Positions 1 to 9,801 of a stretch of DNA of 64,000 bases are shown one piece after another (position 1 is the first letter of the stretch; each line of letters begins with the position of its first letter). Source of the stretch: Candidatus Obscuribacterales bacterium (GTDB taxonomy: Bacteria; Cyanobacteriota; Vampirovibrionia; Obscuribacterales; Obscuribacteraceae); the NCBI GenBank assembly GCA_019637435.1, contig JAHBVO010000001.1, positions 248,001 through 312,000 on the forward strand. Reading direction: 5' to 3'. The notes beneath the pieces were generated by a model, which did no database searches, was not told where the DNA came from, and saw nothing but the letters and a program-made list of their open reading frames with translations. The translations under genes were made by a program, and so were the position numbers.

Positions 1-312
1 AATAAGCGGATTTGTCTTACCCAGCAGATAGTCGCACCAGAAAGTCAGACCGAGGAGCGGCCTGTAAAATTCGAAACTGGGAATTTGAATATAATTGCCG
101 ATGAAGTTGCGCCACAAGAGCTCTGTGTCGCCGTTAAAGACTCGGTATGCGTAGTGGACCTGCCAGAGATCGTCTGCTGTAAAAAAGAATGTAAGTGTAG
201 AGCCGTAACCGATTAGAACGAGAACGATGAGCGTCGCTAGAAGCCACGCATCAGTTTTTCCACCATAGATGTTTTCAATGTTTCGGTCTGCCGGCGCAGA
301 ACTCTCTGTCAT
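1..312 (-). CDS. Partial membrane protein, glycosyltransferase-39/PMT-like N-terminus
   Basis: An open frame of 104 codons runs from an ATG at 312 off the left edge of the window, so the 3' end is missing. The N-terminus is hydrophilic, then a strongly hydrophobic segment (about residues 24-42) is followed by a TADDLWQVHYAYRVFNGD stretch and a later YRPL..LTFW..DYLLGKTNP stretch. An acidic DD pair just after the first membrane helix, then YRPL and a DYLLG.NP loop, is the usual look of dolichyl-phosphate-mannose/ArnT-like GT39 family membrane glycosyltransferases and of related polytopic proteins of unknown activity. The family call rests on this short N-terminal piece only. It is divergent from the next gene. 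The rest of the gene lies outside the window. Confidence 0.6.
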   Translation of the reverse strand, partial: MTESSAPADRNIENIYGGKTDAWLLATLIVLVLIGYGSTLTFFFTADDLWQVHYAYRVFNGDTELLWRNFIGNYIQIPSFEFYRPLLGLTFWCDYLLGKTNPLI

Positions 313-475
313 TGCAAAAGCTCAAGTCAATTCACGGGCTCAGTTTAAACCTTGGCAGTGGATTTGGTACATCCGACTCAATTCCAACTGTTCAATTCAA
401 CAGTTCTATTCATTGCGCAATGAATTACATTGGTTTCACAAACCGAGCCGAACACCTGAGATTGAGGATAGAAAC

Positions 476-850
476 ATGGGATATGAGAATTTCAGTCAGA
501 ATGCCAAATCTGAGGCGAATCAGAATTCTCTGGATTTCACTGATATTTTTGATGCCATGGGCAAACTGCCTGACGACGTGAGGCGGAATGGACCTGATTT
601 AGCCAAGTCTGCTCTGGAGTATGCGAAGGAGCATCCTGTCGAAGCCGGTGCTCTGGTGGTTGGTGGTGCGGTGACAGCGATAGGCATCGCTGAATTTTCC
701 GGGGTTTTGATGGCGACCGGGCTTATGTGTGAGCTTGGAACCGTTGGTTATCTCGGAGTTCAAGCAATCAAGCAAAATTTCGGCTCCGAATCAAATTCTC
801 ACGGCGTGCCAACCGTGATCTTTGATAGAAAAGCAGCGCAATCAAAATAG
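476..850 (+). CDS. Small unassigned protein with a hydrophobic C-terminal half
   Basis: 124 residues. The ATG at 476 has a GAGGAT ribosome site six bases upstream; longer in-frame starts reach into the divergent neighbour and have poor sequence. Residues 1-50 are polar and contain a helical SALEYAKEHPVEAGA stretch; residues about 52-95 are Gly/Ala/Val rich and could form one or two membrane helices. The tail is polar. The order, a short soluble head followed by EHPVEAGALVVGGAV, resembles small proteins that pair an amphipathic helix with a glycine-zipper membrane hairpin, but I do not recognise the family. It is a stand-alone gene followed by two hairpins. Confidence 0.55.
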   Translation: MGYENFSQNAKSEANQNSLDFTDIFDAMGKLPDDVRRNGPDLAKSALEYAKEHPVEAGALVVGGAVTAIGIAEFSGVLMATGLMCELGTVGYLGVQAIKQNFGSESNSHGVPTVIFDRKAAQSK

Positions 851-883
851 ACGAATTTTAAACAGAACCAACGGTGTGAGTGG

Positions 884-946
884 TTCTCGGCTGCGCAAGC
901 CGAGAAGGGAAACAAATATCCAAGTCGCCAAGACTTGGATATTTGT
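884..946 (+). terminator. Tandem hairpins, probable terminator of the preceding gene
   Basis: Two perfect inverted repeats lie side by side. The first has a 9-bp stem at 884-892 and 898-906 with a GCGCA loop. The second has a 15-bp stem at 912-926 and 932-946 with a GCCAA loop and is followed by a weak T-rich stretch. The U-tract is poor, so this could also be a regulatory RNA structure. The second stem covers the earliest possible in-frame TTG of the next gene, which argues for a later start there. Confidence 0.45.
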
Positions 947-979
947 CATTTGATAAACTGTGTTCATTCCATCTCATGT

Positions 980-2116
980 TTGAAGTTGAAATCACAAAAG
1001 CACAAGTCGGCGGTCCAAGCACTCTTCATCGTTGGGAGTCAGCTGCTGTGCTCCGGTTTCAACCTGAGCACCGGTTTATCTGCGGGTGCGCTGGAGCCGC
1101 CGCCGACTGCCGTTCACAATAATGCGGCTGCGCAGAATGTTTTCGTCTCGAACCTTCGCCCAATGTTGCGAACTATTTCACACCAGGGCTGGGAAGATCT
1201 AGGAGTGAAGACCTATCGAATTGCCGACGGAAGGCTCGTTTCCGTTGAGCCTGCCGTCGCGGCAGGCAATTTTTCGGCACAAAAAAGTCTGTCGTCTGGT
1301 CCGGCTGACTCGGCGGCATCTGAAGGAGGCGCAGTCTCGGAATCTTTTTCGCCTCCAGTTTTTGGCAATGACATTTTGATTCTCGACGAATTCGCTTGCA
1401 AAGCGATCTCTCAAAAAACATTCAAGCGTGGCAGTCGGTACATAACTATAAAGGCGTTTGAATTTGCAGAATCCGAGGGCGCGAATGCCGGCTATGACCT
1501 TTTGCGAAAGGGCTCCACGACTGTCGTCAAGCGTGGTGATGGTTCATCAGAGGACGGAGACAGTATTTCATTCTGGCAAGACAAGTACCTATTCGTTTTA
1601 TCCGGTTCGTCTGAGGATGACGACGAGAGTAAGGAAGTGATAACAAAGTTTGCGGAGAATCTTTCTAAGATTGCGATTACTCATGCGCAACCGCCGGCGG
1701 TGCTGTCCAGAATTCCTGTAGTTGATCGGATTAAGGGATCCGAGAAGATTGTCATGGGACCGCTTTCGGCAGCAAAGTATTATCCGGCTCCTGATATTGC
1801 AGGGCTCTCGGTCGATTCTGCGCACTCAGCCGTCGTCGCGGATTACCAGATTCTGTATCCGACGCGGGAGAGATTGAAACTTCTATATATAGATTATGGC
1901 GACGCCAGGTTTGCGGACGAGGTTTTCAATACCTACCAGGCTCGGCTTGAACAGCTTCATCCGGCCGACGAAATCTGGCCCGAGGAGCGACGAGTGTTGT
2001 TCAAGCTTAATAAGGTCTACCTGATGGTTCAGCGTAAACCTACCGGTCGGCTGGTTGTAATCTACGGCGCGCGAAAAGCAAGATCCCTGATGTTGTTAGC
2101 GGGGCAGATTCGGTAG
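980..2116 (+). CDS. Unassigned protein with probable signal peptide, DUF6599-like
   Basis: No ATG occurs at the N-terminus. The TTG at 980 gives a Lys-rich head followed by a hydrophobic segment ending near GLSAGA, which looks like a signal peptide; TTG 935 lies inside a stable hairpin. From TTG 980 the product is 378 residues. After a variable Ser/Ala-rich stretch there is a folded domain with AFEFAESEGANAGYDLLRKG, then FWQDKYLFVLSG and a C-terminal region with YPTRERLKLLYIDYG and a basic RKPTGRLVVIYGARKA end. The GAYDLL...F..DKYLF pattern resembles the DUF6599 family, whose function is unknown; this is a weak match by eye. It may be exported and may sense or bind something at the envelope, but nothing in the sequence shows a catalytic site. 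The start is uncertain. Confidence 0.55.
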   Translation: MKLKSQKHKSAVQALFIVGSQLLCSGFNLSTGLSAGALEPPPTAVHNNAAAQNVFVSNLRPMLRTISHQGWEDLGVKTYRIADGRLVSVEPAVAAGNFSAQKSLSSGPADSAASEGGAVSESFSPPVFGNDILILDEFACKAISQKTFKRGSRYITIKAFEFAESEGANAGYDLLRKGSTTVVKRGDGSSEDGDSISFWQDKYLFVLSGSSEDDDESKEVITKFAENLSKIAITHAQPPAVLSRIPVVDRIKGSEKIVMGPLSAAKYYPAPDIAGLSVDSAHSAVVADYQILYPTRERLKLLYIDYGDARFADEVFNTYQARLEQLHPADEIWPEERRVLFKLNKVYLMVQRKPTGRLVVIYGARKARSLMLLAGQIR

Positions 2117-2252
2117 CCGGCCACCGGTGCTAGAAATCGTGTTAAAGAAACGAGTCGGAGCTTCACAAGTGCGGCATGGACAGCAGCGCTTCTTGAATTC
2201 TCGAATCGAAACCCCGACTCAATTCCTCTACGGAATATGGTGACTAACGGTG

Positions 2253-2897
2253 CTACTGAACCTGGACGCTCGACCGACCTTCTGGTGTCATCGCATTTGA
2301 GATTTCTATGTTGATTCCGGTCAATCTTTTTTCCAGTCTGTCAGACAGGTATTTCGGAGTTCCTTCTGCAACAACCGAGTCGGCCTCGCTTTTAAGATCT
2401 TCCAGACGTGCGCCGAATGCACTGGCGTCTGATGCGGACATATATCCTTTCGATAACCCGAGATTTACCTGGTCTTTCATATTTTGAATTCGCGTGTGAA
2501 ACACAGGAGCTGCGCAACTCTCAAGTGTGGCTGCGCTTGTCGTGGTCTTGACTAGTGGCTTGGTGGTGCCGAAAGTCACCGAGCGTTTCATCAGAATATC
2601 CGGCTCCGCCGGTGCTACCACTCTTTGTTCGACCACAGCAGGTGTAGAAACTACAGATTGCTCTTCAACAACCGTCGAGGTGGCGGGTGGAACGATGACC
2701 CGCTTCTCTACAACAGTTGATGATGTTTCAGTTGGTATGACAACCTGAGCGGGGGTAACAACCTGTCGTTCGACGACTTGCTGCTCTACTACTGCAGGCG
2801 AACCTACATAGATTGAGTCAGCAAACGCAGCCGTACCCAACAGTGTTGTGAGGGCAGCGCCAAGCACAGTCGCCTGGCTGAGTTTATTGGAGCGCAT
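2253..2897 (-). CDS. Secreted low-complexity Val/Glu/Pro-rich protein
   Basis: 214 residues from an ATG at 2897 preceded by AGGGAGGA. The start gives a clean signal peptide (MRSNKLSQ, then a hydrophobic core ending AAFADS). Residues about 30-105 are a repetitive VVEQQVV / VVEKRV / VVEEQSVV / VVEQRVV pattern mixed with Thr and Pro, typical of an extended linker. The C-terminal 90 residues form a helical domain (RIQNMKDQVNLGLSKGYMSASDASAFGARLEDL is the visible core, shown here only as its key pattern of Leu/Ala heptads). I do not recognise the family. A surface or periplasmic role is likely from the signal peptide. It is monocistronic, with its promoter region facing the 16S unit. Confidence 0.6.
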   Translation of the reverse strand: MRSNKLSQATVLGAALTTLLGTAAFADSIYVGSPAVVEQQVVERQVVTPAQVVIPTETSSTVVEKRVIVPPATSTVVEEQSVVSTPAVVEQRVVAPAEPDILMKRSVTFGTTKPLVKTTTSAATLESCAAPVFHTRIQNMKDQVNLGLSKGYMSASDASAFGARLEDLKSEADSVVAEGTPKYLSDRLEKRLTGINIEISNAMTPEGRSSVQVQ

Positions 2898-3289
2898 AAG
2901 ATCCTCCCTTGCATCTCTTTTGATTTTGAACAATTGCAAGACAGGGCGCATGCCTTCAGAGTTCCCGCGAATTCGAACTTTTGACAACCCGGACTCGTTT
3001 GTTTCTCAAGCCATCGAAACGCTCACCTGTGGCTATTTTGGCTAAATCGCTCTCTAACAGTTTCCGAAAAGAATGAAAGGCCTATATAAGGATTGATGGC
3101 CGAATCCAGTGCTGGGCAAAGGAAATCGCCTTTTGTATGCCGTCAGCGTTTATTGGCTGGCTATCATAATTGAGGAAAAAATCGCTCGGAAGCCTCTAAA
3201 TCTGCCCTTTTGCGAAATTCTTAAGGGAAGATATATATGTCGAATTGATAACAGATCTGCTCAAATACACGTTTTTGACCGATCGAAAG
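2898..3289. other. Intergenic region upstream of the 16S promoter
   Basis: About 390 bases between the secreted protein gene and the 16S promoter. A 68-codon open frame at 3109-3315 runs into the 16S promoter and has no ribosome site, so I do not count it. I see no tRNA or convincing second promoter. Confidence 0.5.
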
Positions 3290-3318
3290 TTGACACCTCC
3301 CGATCTCTCCGGTAAGAT
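3290..3318 (+). promoter_or_regulatory. Sigma70-type promoter of the 16S rRNA unit
   Basis: A perfect -35 hexamer TTGACA at 3290-3295 and a -10 hexamer TAAGAT at 3313-3318 are separated by exactly 17 bases. Transcription would start near 3325, about 175 bases before the mature 16S. This is the only strong promoter-like pair I found in this stretch. Confidence 0.7.
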
Positions 3319-3392
3319 TTATTCTCATGCGGCGTTGCACCACGAACTGATTCGTGAGGCGCGCAAGACTCGCATCGCGAGTCAATCGCTCA

Positions 3393-3422
3393 TCGAACCC
3401 TGATAACTGAATAAGCAATTAG
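3393..3422 (+). other. 5' arm of the pre-16S processing stalk
   Basis: This 30-base leader segment is complementary to the trailer at 5197-5225 along its whole length, with one bulged base. Such long leader/trailer duplexes bracketing 16S are the RNase III processing stalks known in bacteria. The pairing is seen directly; cleavage is inferred. Confidence 0.75.
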
Positions 3423-3455
3423 GCGCCTGTCAAGAAATTGAGTAGGACAAATAAA

Positions 3456-3469
3456 AGCTCTGTTGAAAA
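3456..3469 (+). promoter_or_regulatory. BoxA-like antitermination element in the 16S leader
   Basis: AGCTCTGTTGAAAA resembles boxA of other bacteria (TGCTCTTTAACA or TGTTCTTTGAAAA types), and sits between the 5' processing arm and the mature 16S, the usual place. A 6-bp hairpin (3471-3476 with 3482-3487) follows at once, an arrangement reminiscent of boxA next to boxB. The match is imperfect. Confidence 0.35.
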
Positions 3470-3501
3470 ACGCCAGTACTCCTGGCGAACACGTAACAGT
3501 G

Positions 3502-5019
<1,518 letters not shown>

Positions 5020-5196
5020 GGGAGAACATTGGATAGACTCTACTGTGTACGAGTCGTTAATCCAACAGATAATGATTGAGTTAGTTCGCTAACTCAGTGT
5101 TCTCACAGGTCGGTGCCACAGAGGACTACCAGAATGGTCATATAAAAACCATACCTACTCATACCAGGTAGTCTGAGGCGACAGTTTAAATTAAGT

Positions 5197-5225
5197 CTAA
5201 TTGCTATTCAGTTATCAGGGTTCGA
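5197..5225 (+). other. 3' arm of the pre-16S processing stalk
   Basis: 29 bases complementary to 3393-3422 with a single bulge. Between the 16S 3' end and this arm there is also an 8-bp hairpin with a TTCG tetraloop (5077-5096). The arm shows that the natural trailer is only about 210 bases long. Confidence 0.75.
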
Positions 5226-5247
5226 ATGAACCAATAAAACAAAAGGT

Positions 5248-5272
5248 CGAAGGTTATTGCCTTCGTTTTTTT
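5248..5272 (+). terminator. Rho-independent terminator of the 16S unit
   Basis: A CGAAGG stem (5248-5253) pairs with CCTTCG (5260-5265) over a six-base loop and is followed by seven T residues. It lies 23 bases after the trailer processing arm, directly closing the 16S transcript. Confidence 0.8.
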
Positions 5273-5308
5273 GTATTGGGGTAGAATTTTTTTTGCTAGA
5301 TTGAGTTA

Positions 5309-5346
5309 GCTGATGCCTGAAAGTCTCATGGCATCAGCATTTTTTT
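5309..5346 (+). terminator. Second, backup terminator after the 16S unit
   Basis: A 9-bp perfect stem GCTGATGCC (5309-5317) with GGCATCAGC (5330-5338), a 12-base loop, then A and seven T residues. The T-tract is on the plus strand side, so it stops 16S read-through toward the convergent hydrolase gene. Confidence 0.75.
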
Positions 5347-5360
5347 GACTTGCCTTAATG

Positions 5361-6461
5361 CTACCTGGTCGTTGTTGGTGGCGCCGGCGTTATCAAAGAA
5401 CTCGGTCCGACTGGGCCGCCGCTTCCACCTATTTCGCCACTACCAGTGGTGCTCTGTTCCGCACTGAAAACTGACTTCGAATTGTGCTCGGCTATCTCTC
5501 CACTTTTTCTATCTCGCTTGTGCTGCTCAGCAAGCCAGTTTTCCATCCTCGCAATCACGTCAGGCTCTACAAAGTTATGTTCCAGTAACAAATGTCCTTT
5601 GTTTTCGAACATATAGATTGTTTGGTCATGGGAGGGGATGTTTTTTGCGAACTTTGGAATCGCCTTTGCTTTGTAGATTTTGTCTTGTTCCCCGGCCAGC
5701 ATCAAAATTGGCATGTCCTCGGGAATACTCTTGGTATTTGCGATTGCAAGCGTGTTAGTTTTTACGCTTTTAATCAGATCGGCGGCGCTCAGATCCATAT
5801 CGATGTAGGGATCTTGCAGATACTCCTCTGTCACTCGAGGATCTTCCGACAAATACGGTTTGATGTGAGCTTCCAATCCAAAGGGTTTATACGGGTGAAA
5901 AAAACTCTTTGTCGAATCGATTAGAACGCGCTTGTTTAGCCTGACAATTCGCTTCACGCACGGACTGGAAAGAATAATTCCGTCAACCAGATCTGGATGA
6001 GTTGACGCAACCCAAACCGAGAGATTGGCTCCAAGACTTTCTCCCATCATATAGAGCGGCACATCAGAGTACATTTTCTTTAGAGTACTCAGTACGTCAA
6101 CAATATCTCCCTGGCTCTGAGTGTAGTGAATTTTGTCGTCGCCGTTGAATTTTTCGTTGTCTTTGCGCCAGGCCCCAAACCCTCTGAGATCCAGGGCGTA
6201 GACTGGATAACCATCAGCAGCTAATTTCATGGCTACGCTGTCGAATCGACGAGCATGTAGCGTGACACCATGAATCGCCAAGATTACGCCCTTAGTTTTG
6301 ACAGCGCTATCGTTCCAATAATAGATTGGCAGTCTGAGTTCTTTCCCAAGACTTGCGTTATCATCTCTAACAGGCTCCGCTGACGCGGATTGGTGCGAGA
6401 CTGCGAACGTGGCAGCCGCGAAAATGCTCAGGACAGTTGACAGTGTTTTGCGCGTAGCCAT
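5361..6461 (-). CDS. Secreted alpha/beta hydrolase, lysophospholipase/S33 type
   Basis: 366 residues. The first 28 residues form a signal peptide (MATRKTLSTVLS, hydrophobic core, SASA), so the enzyme acts outside the inner membrane. The alpha/beta hydrolase fold is clear: GVILAIHGVTLHARRF (oxyanion strand), YALDLRGFGAW, the nucleophile elbow MGESLGAN with the Ser inside G-E-S-L-G, the acid in MLAGEQDKIY, and the His in NKGHLLLEH. This set is that of the Hydrolase_4/monoglyceride-lipase or lysophospholipase group; the true substrate is not visible, but an acyl ester is likely. The last 45 residues are Ser/Gly/Pro/Thr rich and probably disordered. The gene is alone, convergent with the 16S unit and protected from it by two terminators. 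Confidence 0.8.
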   Translation of the reverse strand: MATRKTLSTVLSIFAAATFAVSHQSASAEPVRDDNASLGKELRLPIYYWNDSAVKTKGVILAIHGVTLHARRFDSVAMKLAADGYPVYALDLRGFGAWRKDNEKFNGDDKIHYTQSQGDIVDVLSTLKKMYSDVPLYMMGESLGANLSVWVASTHPDLVDGIILSSPCVKRIVRLNKRVLIDSTKSFFHPYKPFGLEAHIKPYLSEDPRVTEEYLQDPYIDMDLSAADLIKSVKTNTLAIANTKSIPEDMPILMLAGEQDKIYKAKAIPKFAKNIPSHDQTIYMFENKGHLLLEHNFVEPDVIARMENWLAEQHKRDRKSGEIAEHNSKSVFSAEQSTTGSGEIGGSGGPVGPSSLITPAPPTTTR

Positions 6462-6665
6462 TGAAGCCGAGCGAGACCTGTAAGTATGAAGGACTTTTAG
6501 TAGCGTAGCACGCTGATTGATTTATGATCTCGCTTCTTGACCCATGTCATTTTACGTGAAGCTGGCGCGGCGCTACCTGTTCATCACTTTTATTCCGCGA
6601 GCTGGTAGCATCAAAACCGCTTGGAAACAGTCGCTTGCGATTGGGTTCCATTGATTGTGCGGCGA

Positions 6666-7160
6666 TCAGTCACGCGTGAGCGCAAGTCCAGATATAACTT
6701 CTGATTTTGGCAATTTGAGCAGTTCAGCTGGTTTCAAAATAACTTTCGTGGTGCGATTTCCACCGCCAAGCAGCACTTCATCGCAGTCCATTATCCGCGA
6801 GTCCAGATAAATCGGTAGATCCGGCAGTCCAAATGGTGTGACTCCACCAATTTGCATTCCCGTAAATTCGAGCGTTTGCTCTGCAGATGCAAAAGAGCAT
6901 CGCTTTATTCCAAGTAAGTGTGAGATCTTCTTGTTGACGTCGAGTTTAGTCGTGGCAAGGATTACACAACATGCAAATTTTGGTGGCGTCGATTTTCCAA
7001 CTGCGATGATCGTGTTTGCGGTGGTCTCGGGAGCGAAATTATAGTGTTCGCAGAAGATTGTCGTATCAGCCAGATGGTCTTCGCATTCAAAGACTCTATA
7101 TTCGATACCATGAGACTTAAGTCCTGCTGAAACAGTTGGATGTGGTTCGTTCGTAGACAT
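6666..7160 (-). CDS. YbaK/ProX-type aminoacyl-tRNA deacylase
   Basis: 164 residues from ATG 7160, which has GGAG six bases upstream; a TTG at 7190 overlapping the stop of the kinase gene would add ten residues but has no ribosome site. The sequence shows the YbaK fold landmarks: HGIEYRVFECEDH at the start, ANTIIAVGK, a Lys in TTKLDVNKKISHLLG, and the C-terminal IGGVTPFGLPDLPIYLDSRI followed by the GGGNRTTKVILKP stretch. Members of this family hydrolyse mis-charged tRNAs (Cys-tRNA(Pro) or Ala-tRNA(Pro)) in trans. Which tRNA this one edits cannot be read from the sequence. It lies 26 bases after the zinc-ribbon/LRR kinase gene and is probably cotranscribed with it, though no functional link is evident. 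Confidence 0.8.
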   Translation of the reverse strand: MSTNEPHPTVSAGLKSHGIEYRVFECEDHLADTTIFCEHYNFAPETTANTIIAVGKSTPPKFACCVILATTKLDVNKKISHLLGIKRCSFASAEQTLEFTGMQIGGVTPFGLPDLPIYLDSRIMDCDEVLLGGGNRTTKVILKPAELLKLPKSEVISGLALTRD

Positions 7161-7186
7161 GCGGTTCTCCGAATTGCTGGGACGTT

Positions 7187-9565
7187 TCAATCGGTTGTTT
7201 TTTTCGAAACAGCCTTCTCGTACTGAAGAAGTTCCCTACTTTCTGGTCCGTCAAGTCGTTTAATTGTGGCAAGCAGCTCTAAACGAATAGGTTCGGCTTC
7301 TTGCTCCAAGTGGTTTAGGACATAGGCGTTTAGAAGTGCTGCCAGAGCACTTTTCAGCATGATGTCGTTTTTGCTTGAGCGAGAGACAACAATTGCTTTT
7401 TTAAGGTCGCTGACGCTGTCCGGTCGATGCAGATGTGTTTTAAAGGCCGAGCGACGCAGTAGATATGGCACTATTAGGGGTGCGTCCGCTCCTTGAGCAC
7501 GTTCTACGATATCGATAATTTTGGTCGATTGCTCGATCGCTTCGGAGTATTTTTCCGACGCTTCTAGCCTGTTAAGTACTTGCAGCATTCTTACGATCCG
7601 CCTGGGTACAGTTGGTGCTACCGCCGTCAGCGGCATCTGCTGTGAGATTCGTTCAGCTCCAGCTTTTGTTACTCTTGTGCCGTGGACGATAACATATTCC
7701 AGTGACCGCGCTGCGGTAACGTATTTCAGACCGGCATCGCTGATGGTGGTTTCGCTCAGCTTCAGGTCTCTAAGCATTGGGAGGTATTTTACGTTTTCCA
7801 GAGATTCGTCGGTGATGTTAGTTCCTTCGAGATACAGACATTGCAAATTTGGAAAGTTCTTGACGAACTCCAGTGTTTTTACATCGCAATTCGTCAAGAC
7901 TAGTTTCTTCGCGTAGGGTGCCGACACCTGCATCAAGCCTTGGTCTGTAATCGGATTCCCCATCAGATCCAGCTCTTCTATTCTTGTATAACCCTTCAAG
8001 AGTTCCAGATCGCCGTCATTTATGAATCCGCTGGAAAAGCAGAGCTTCACTTGTCCATTTTTTACAGCCCGTCGAATTACGTCTCGCCTGTCGACATCGT
8101 TGAAGTCCGGAATTGACTTTCGAGTGGTTGTTGACTTCGTGGGGGCGGATGAAAGTCGTTTATCCTGCAGGAAGAGCCGACTGGCAACGCCACCGGTTAT
8201 GGTGACAAGCACGAGTAAAACAGCCAGGGTGATCACGCTGCTCCTCTTGAAACCGGCTTCGTTGGACTGCACGTCGGTCGGCATGATGCCGGTAGCCGCC
8301 GGTACAAGATTGACATCACCGAAATCGATTGAACTTTCAACTTCACTTAATACCTCGTCCACTAGGTGAATCTGGTTCAAGGCCGTCCGCAACTCGGAAA
8401 TTGACTGAAAACGATCGTCCGGTTGTTTCTCCAGGCATTTTGCGACGACCATTTCTAATTCCTGCGGAAACTCGAGTTGAGGCGCAGTCTCGGAAAGCGA
8501 CGGCGCCTGCGTGTGAGCGTGCTGGGACAAAATTTGGAGAGACGATCCACCCGAGAATGGAGTGCGGCCTGTGAGCGCTTCAAAAAGGACGCAGCCAACC
8601 GAGTACACCTCGCTTCTTTCGTCGTATGCAAAACCAAGACCCTGGTCGGGTGGCATGTAGAGAGGACTTCCCACCATAGTATTGTCCGTGGTGCTAAGGT
8701 CCAGATCGCCGTCGGTCATTATGCCCTTGAATTTGGCGATGCCAAAATCTATAAGGTAAGCATGCTCTTTCGATAACAGGATGTTCGAACTCTTAACGTC
8801 TCGGTGCATGATGCCAAGATTATGCGAATAAGATAAAGCGTCGCAAATCTCGTCCATTAGTTTGAGAGTTCTAGCAAGCGGAAAGGGGCCGTTTGTGGCA
8901 AGGTGGCTTTCCAGTGTAATCCCGTCCACGTATTCCATAACCATGTAAGGAATTCCGGTATCGTCCGTGGAAAGATCCAATATCGAAACAATATTAGGAT
9001 GTTTCAGTTTGGAACAGGTCTGGGCTTCGGACTGAAAATCTATTACGGTAAGGGCAGATGTTCTACGCAACTTTTTCAGAGCCACTTTTCGGCTGAGCAA
9101 GTTGTCACGGCAGAGAAAAACGCTGCCGGAAGCGCCGCTGCCAAGCCTGCTGATGGGCTCGTAGCGTGTCGTCTCGATAAATTCCCCGCGGGCGAGGTCG
9201 CGGATGGCATCTTCATCGGCTGTTTTTGATTGAGTTAGCCTGTCCGCCTGGTCTTCAATCGCCTGTCTTGCCGCGCGTTCGGCTAAAACCTTCTGAGCTA
9301 TTGACGGTTTACTGACGGGTGATGCGCAATTACAACAGTCCGTTCTAAATATCCATTGAGTTAAGGAGCCAGCGCGTCCTTTGTTGATCCGCTTGCCGCA
9401 TTCGTGACACAGATCGACTTCGATCGTTTCATCAGAAACTGCCAACAGCTCGCAATCGCAGCCTGCTATCCACTGCGTGATAGTTCCGGTGCGCGCGGCT
9501 CTTGTGGGCTTCTGACACTTCGCGCACAAGATCACATCAGGCAAATCGTTGTCTTGTTCAGCCAT
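7187..9565 (-). CDS. Ser/Thr protein kinase with duplicated zinc-ribbon head and LRR tail
   Basis: 792 residues. Residues 14-80 contain two copies of a Cys-rich module: C14-x2-C17 with C36/C38, and C53-x2-C56 with C77/C78/C80, both carrying a G-(T/S)-(I/L)-TQWI signature, which suggests two metal-binding ribbons. A Hanks-type kinase domain follows (about 135-400): glycine loop LGSGASGSV, Lys164, HRD at 254-256, DFG at 273-275, and GSPLYMPPDQ in the activation segment. A single membrane helix lies near 455-475, after which leucine-rich repeats (about 510-640; ELDLMGNPITDQGL, CLYLEGTNITDESL) and a helical tail would be outside. Kinase and LRR parts are clearly paralogous to the gene at 29864. 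The usual topology would place an extracytoplasmic LRR sensor on a cytoplasmic kinase. All catalytic residues are present. The target is unknown. Confidence 0.88.
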   Translation of the reverse strand: MAEQDNDLPDVILCAKCQKPTRAARTGTITQWIAGCDCELLAVSDETIEVDLCHECGKRINKGRAGSLTQWIFRTDCCNCASPVSKPSIAQKVLAERAARQAIEDQADRLTQSKTADEDAIRDLARGEFIETTRYEPISRLGSGASGSVFLCRDNLLSRKVALKKLRRTSALTVIDFQSEAQTCSKLKHPNIVSILDLSTDDTGIPYMVMEYVDGITLESHLATNGPFPLARTLKLMDEICDALSYSHNLGIMHRDVKSSNILLSKEHAYLIDFGIAKFKGIMTDGDLDLSTTDNTMVGSPLYMPPDQGLGFAYDERSEVYSVGCVLFEALTGRTPFSGGSSLQILSQHAHTQAPSLSETAPQLEFPQELEMVVAKCLEKQPDDRFQSISELRTALNQIHLVDEVLSEVESSIDFGDVNLVPAATGIMPTDVQSNEAGFKRSSVITLAVLLVLVTITGGVASRLFLQDKRLSSAPTKSTTTRKSIPDFNDVDRRDVIRRAVKNGQVKLCFSSGFINDGDLELLKGYTRIEELDLMGNPITDQGLMQVSAPYAKKLVLTNCDVKTLEFVKNFPNLQCLYLEGTNITDESLENVKYLPMLRDLKLSETTISDAGLKYVTAARSLEYVIVHGTRVTKAGAERISQQMPLTAVAPTVPRRIVRMLQVLNRLEASEKYSEAIEQSTKIIDIVERAQGADAPLIVPYLLRRSAFKTHLHRPDSVSDLKKAIVVSRSSKNDIMLKSALAALLNAYVLNHLEQEAEPIRLELLATIKRLDGPESRELLQYEKAVSKKTTD

Positions 9566-9801
9566 TTTGCTGTCTTGAAGGCATAATCATCTAACAATCA
9601 ATATACCAGAGCGATATTAATGCTTATAAACTTTGCGTGCCTGCCGCAACAATCGTGACAGTCCGTTTACCTCGAGCGGTCGGTTTGCGGCCATCGAACG
9701 CGATTTTGCGGTGTTTAATCTACCTTGCAAAAATTGCATTTGCAGTTGTTGTATGATTAAGCTAATCCCTGTCTCTGCGCGCCATTCAGGACTTCAATCG
9801 A

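Noticed and set aside
3109..3315. 68-codon frame upstream of 16S
   Set aside because: It overlaps the 16S promoter and has no ribosome site or recognisable protein pattern.
9725..9757. Promoter before the gene at 9802 (TTGCAA with TATGAT)
   Set aside because: The spacing between the hexamers is 21 bases, outside the normal 16-18 range, so it is not reported as a feature.
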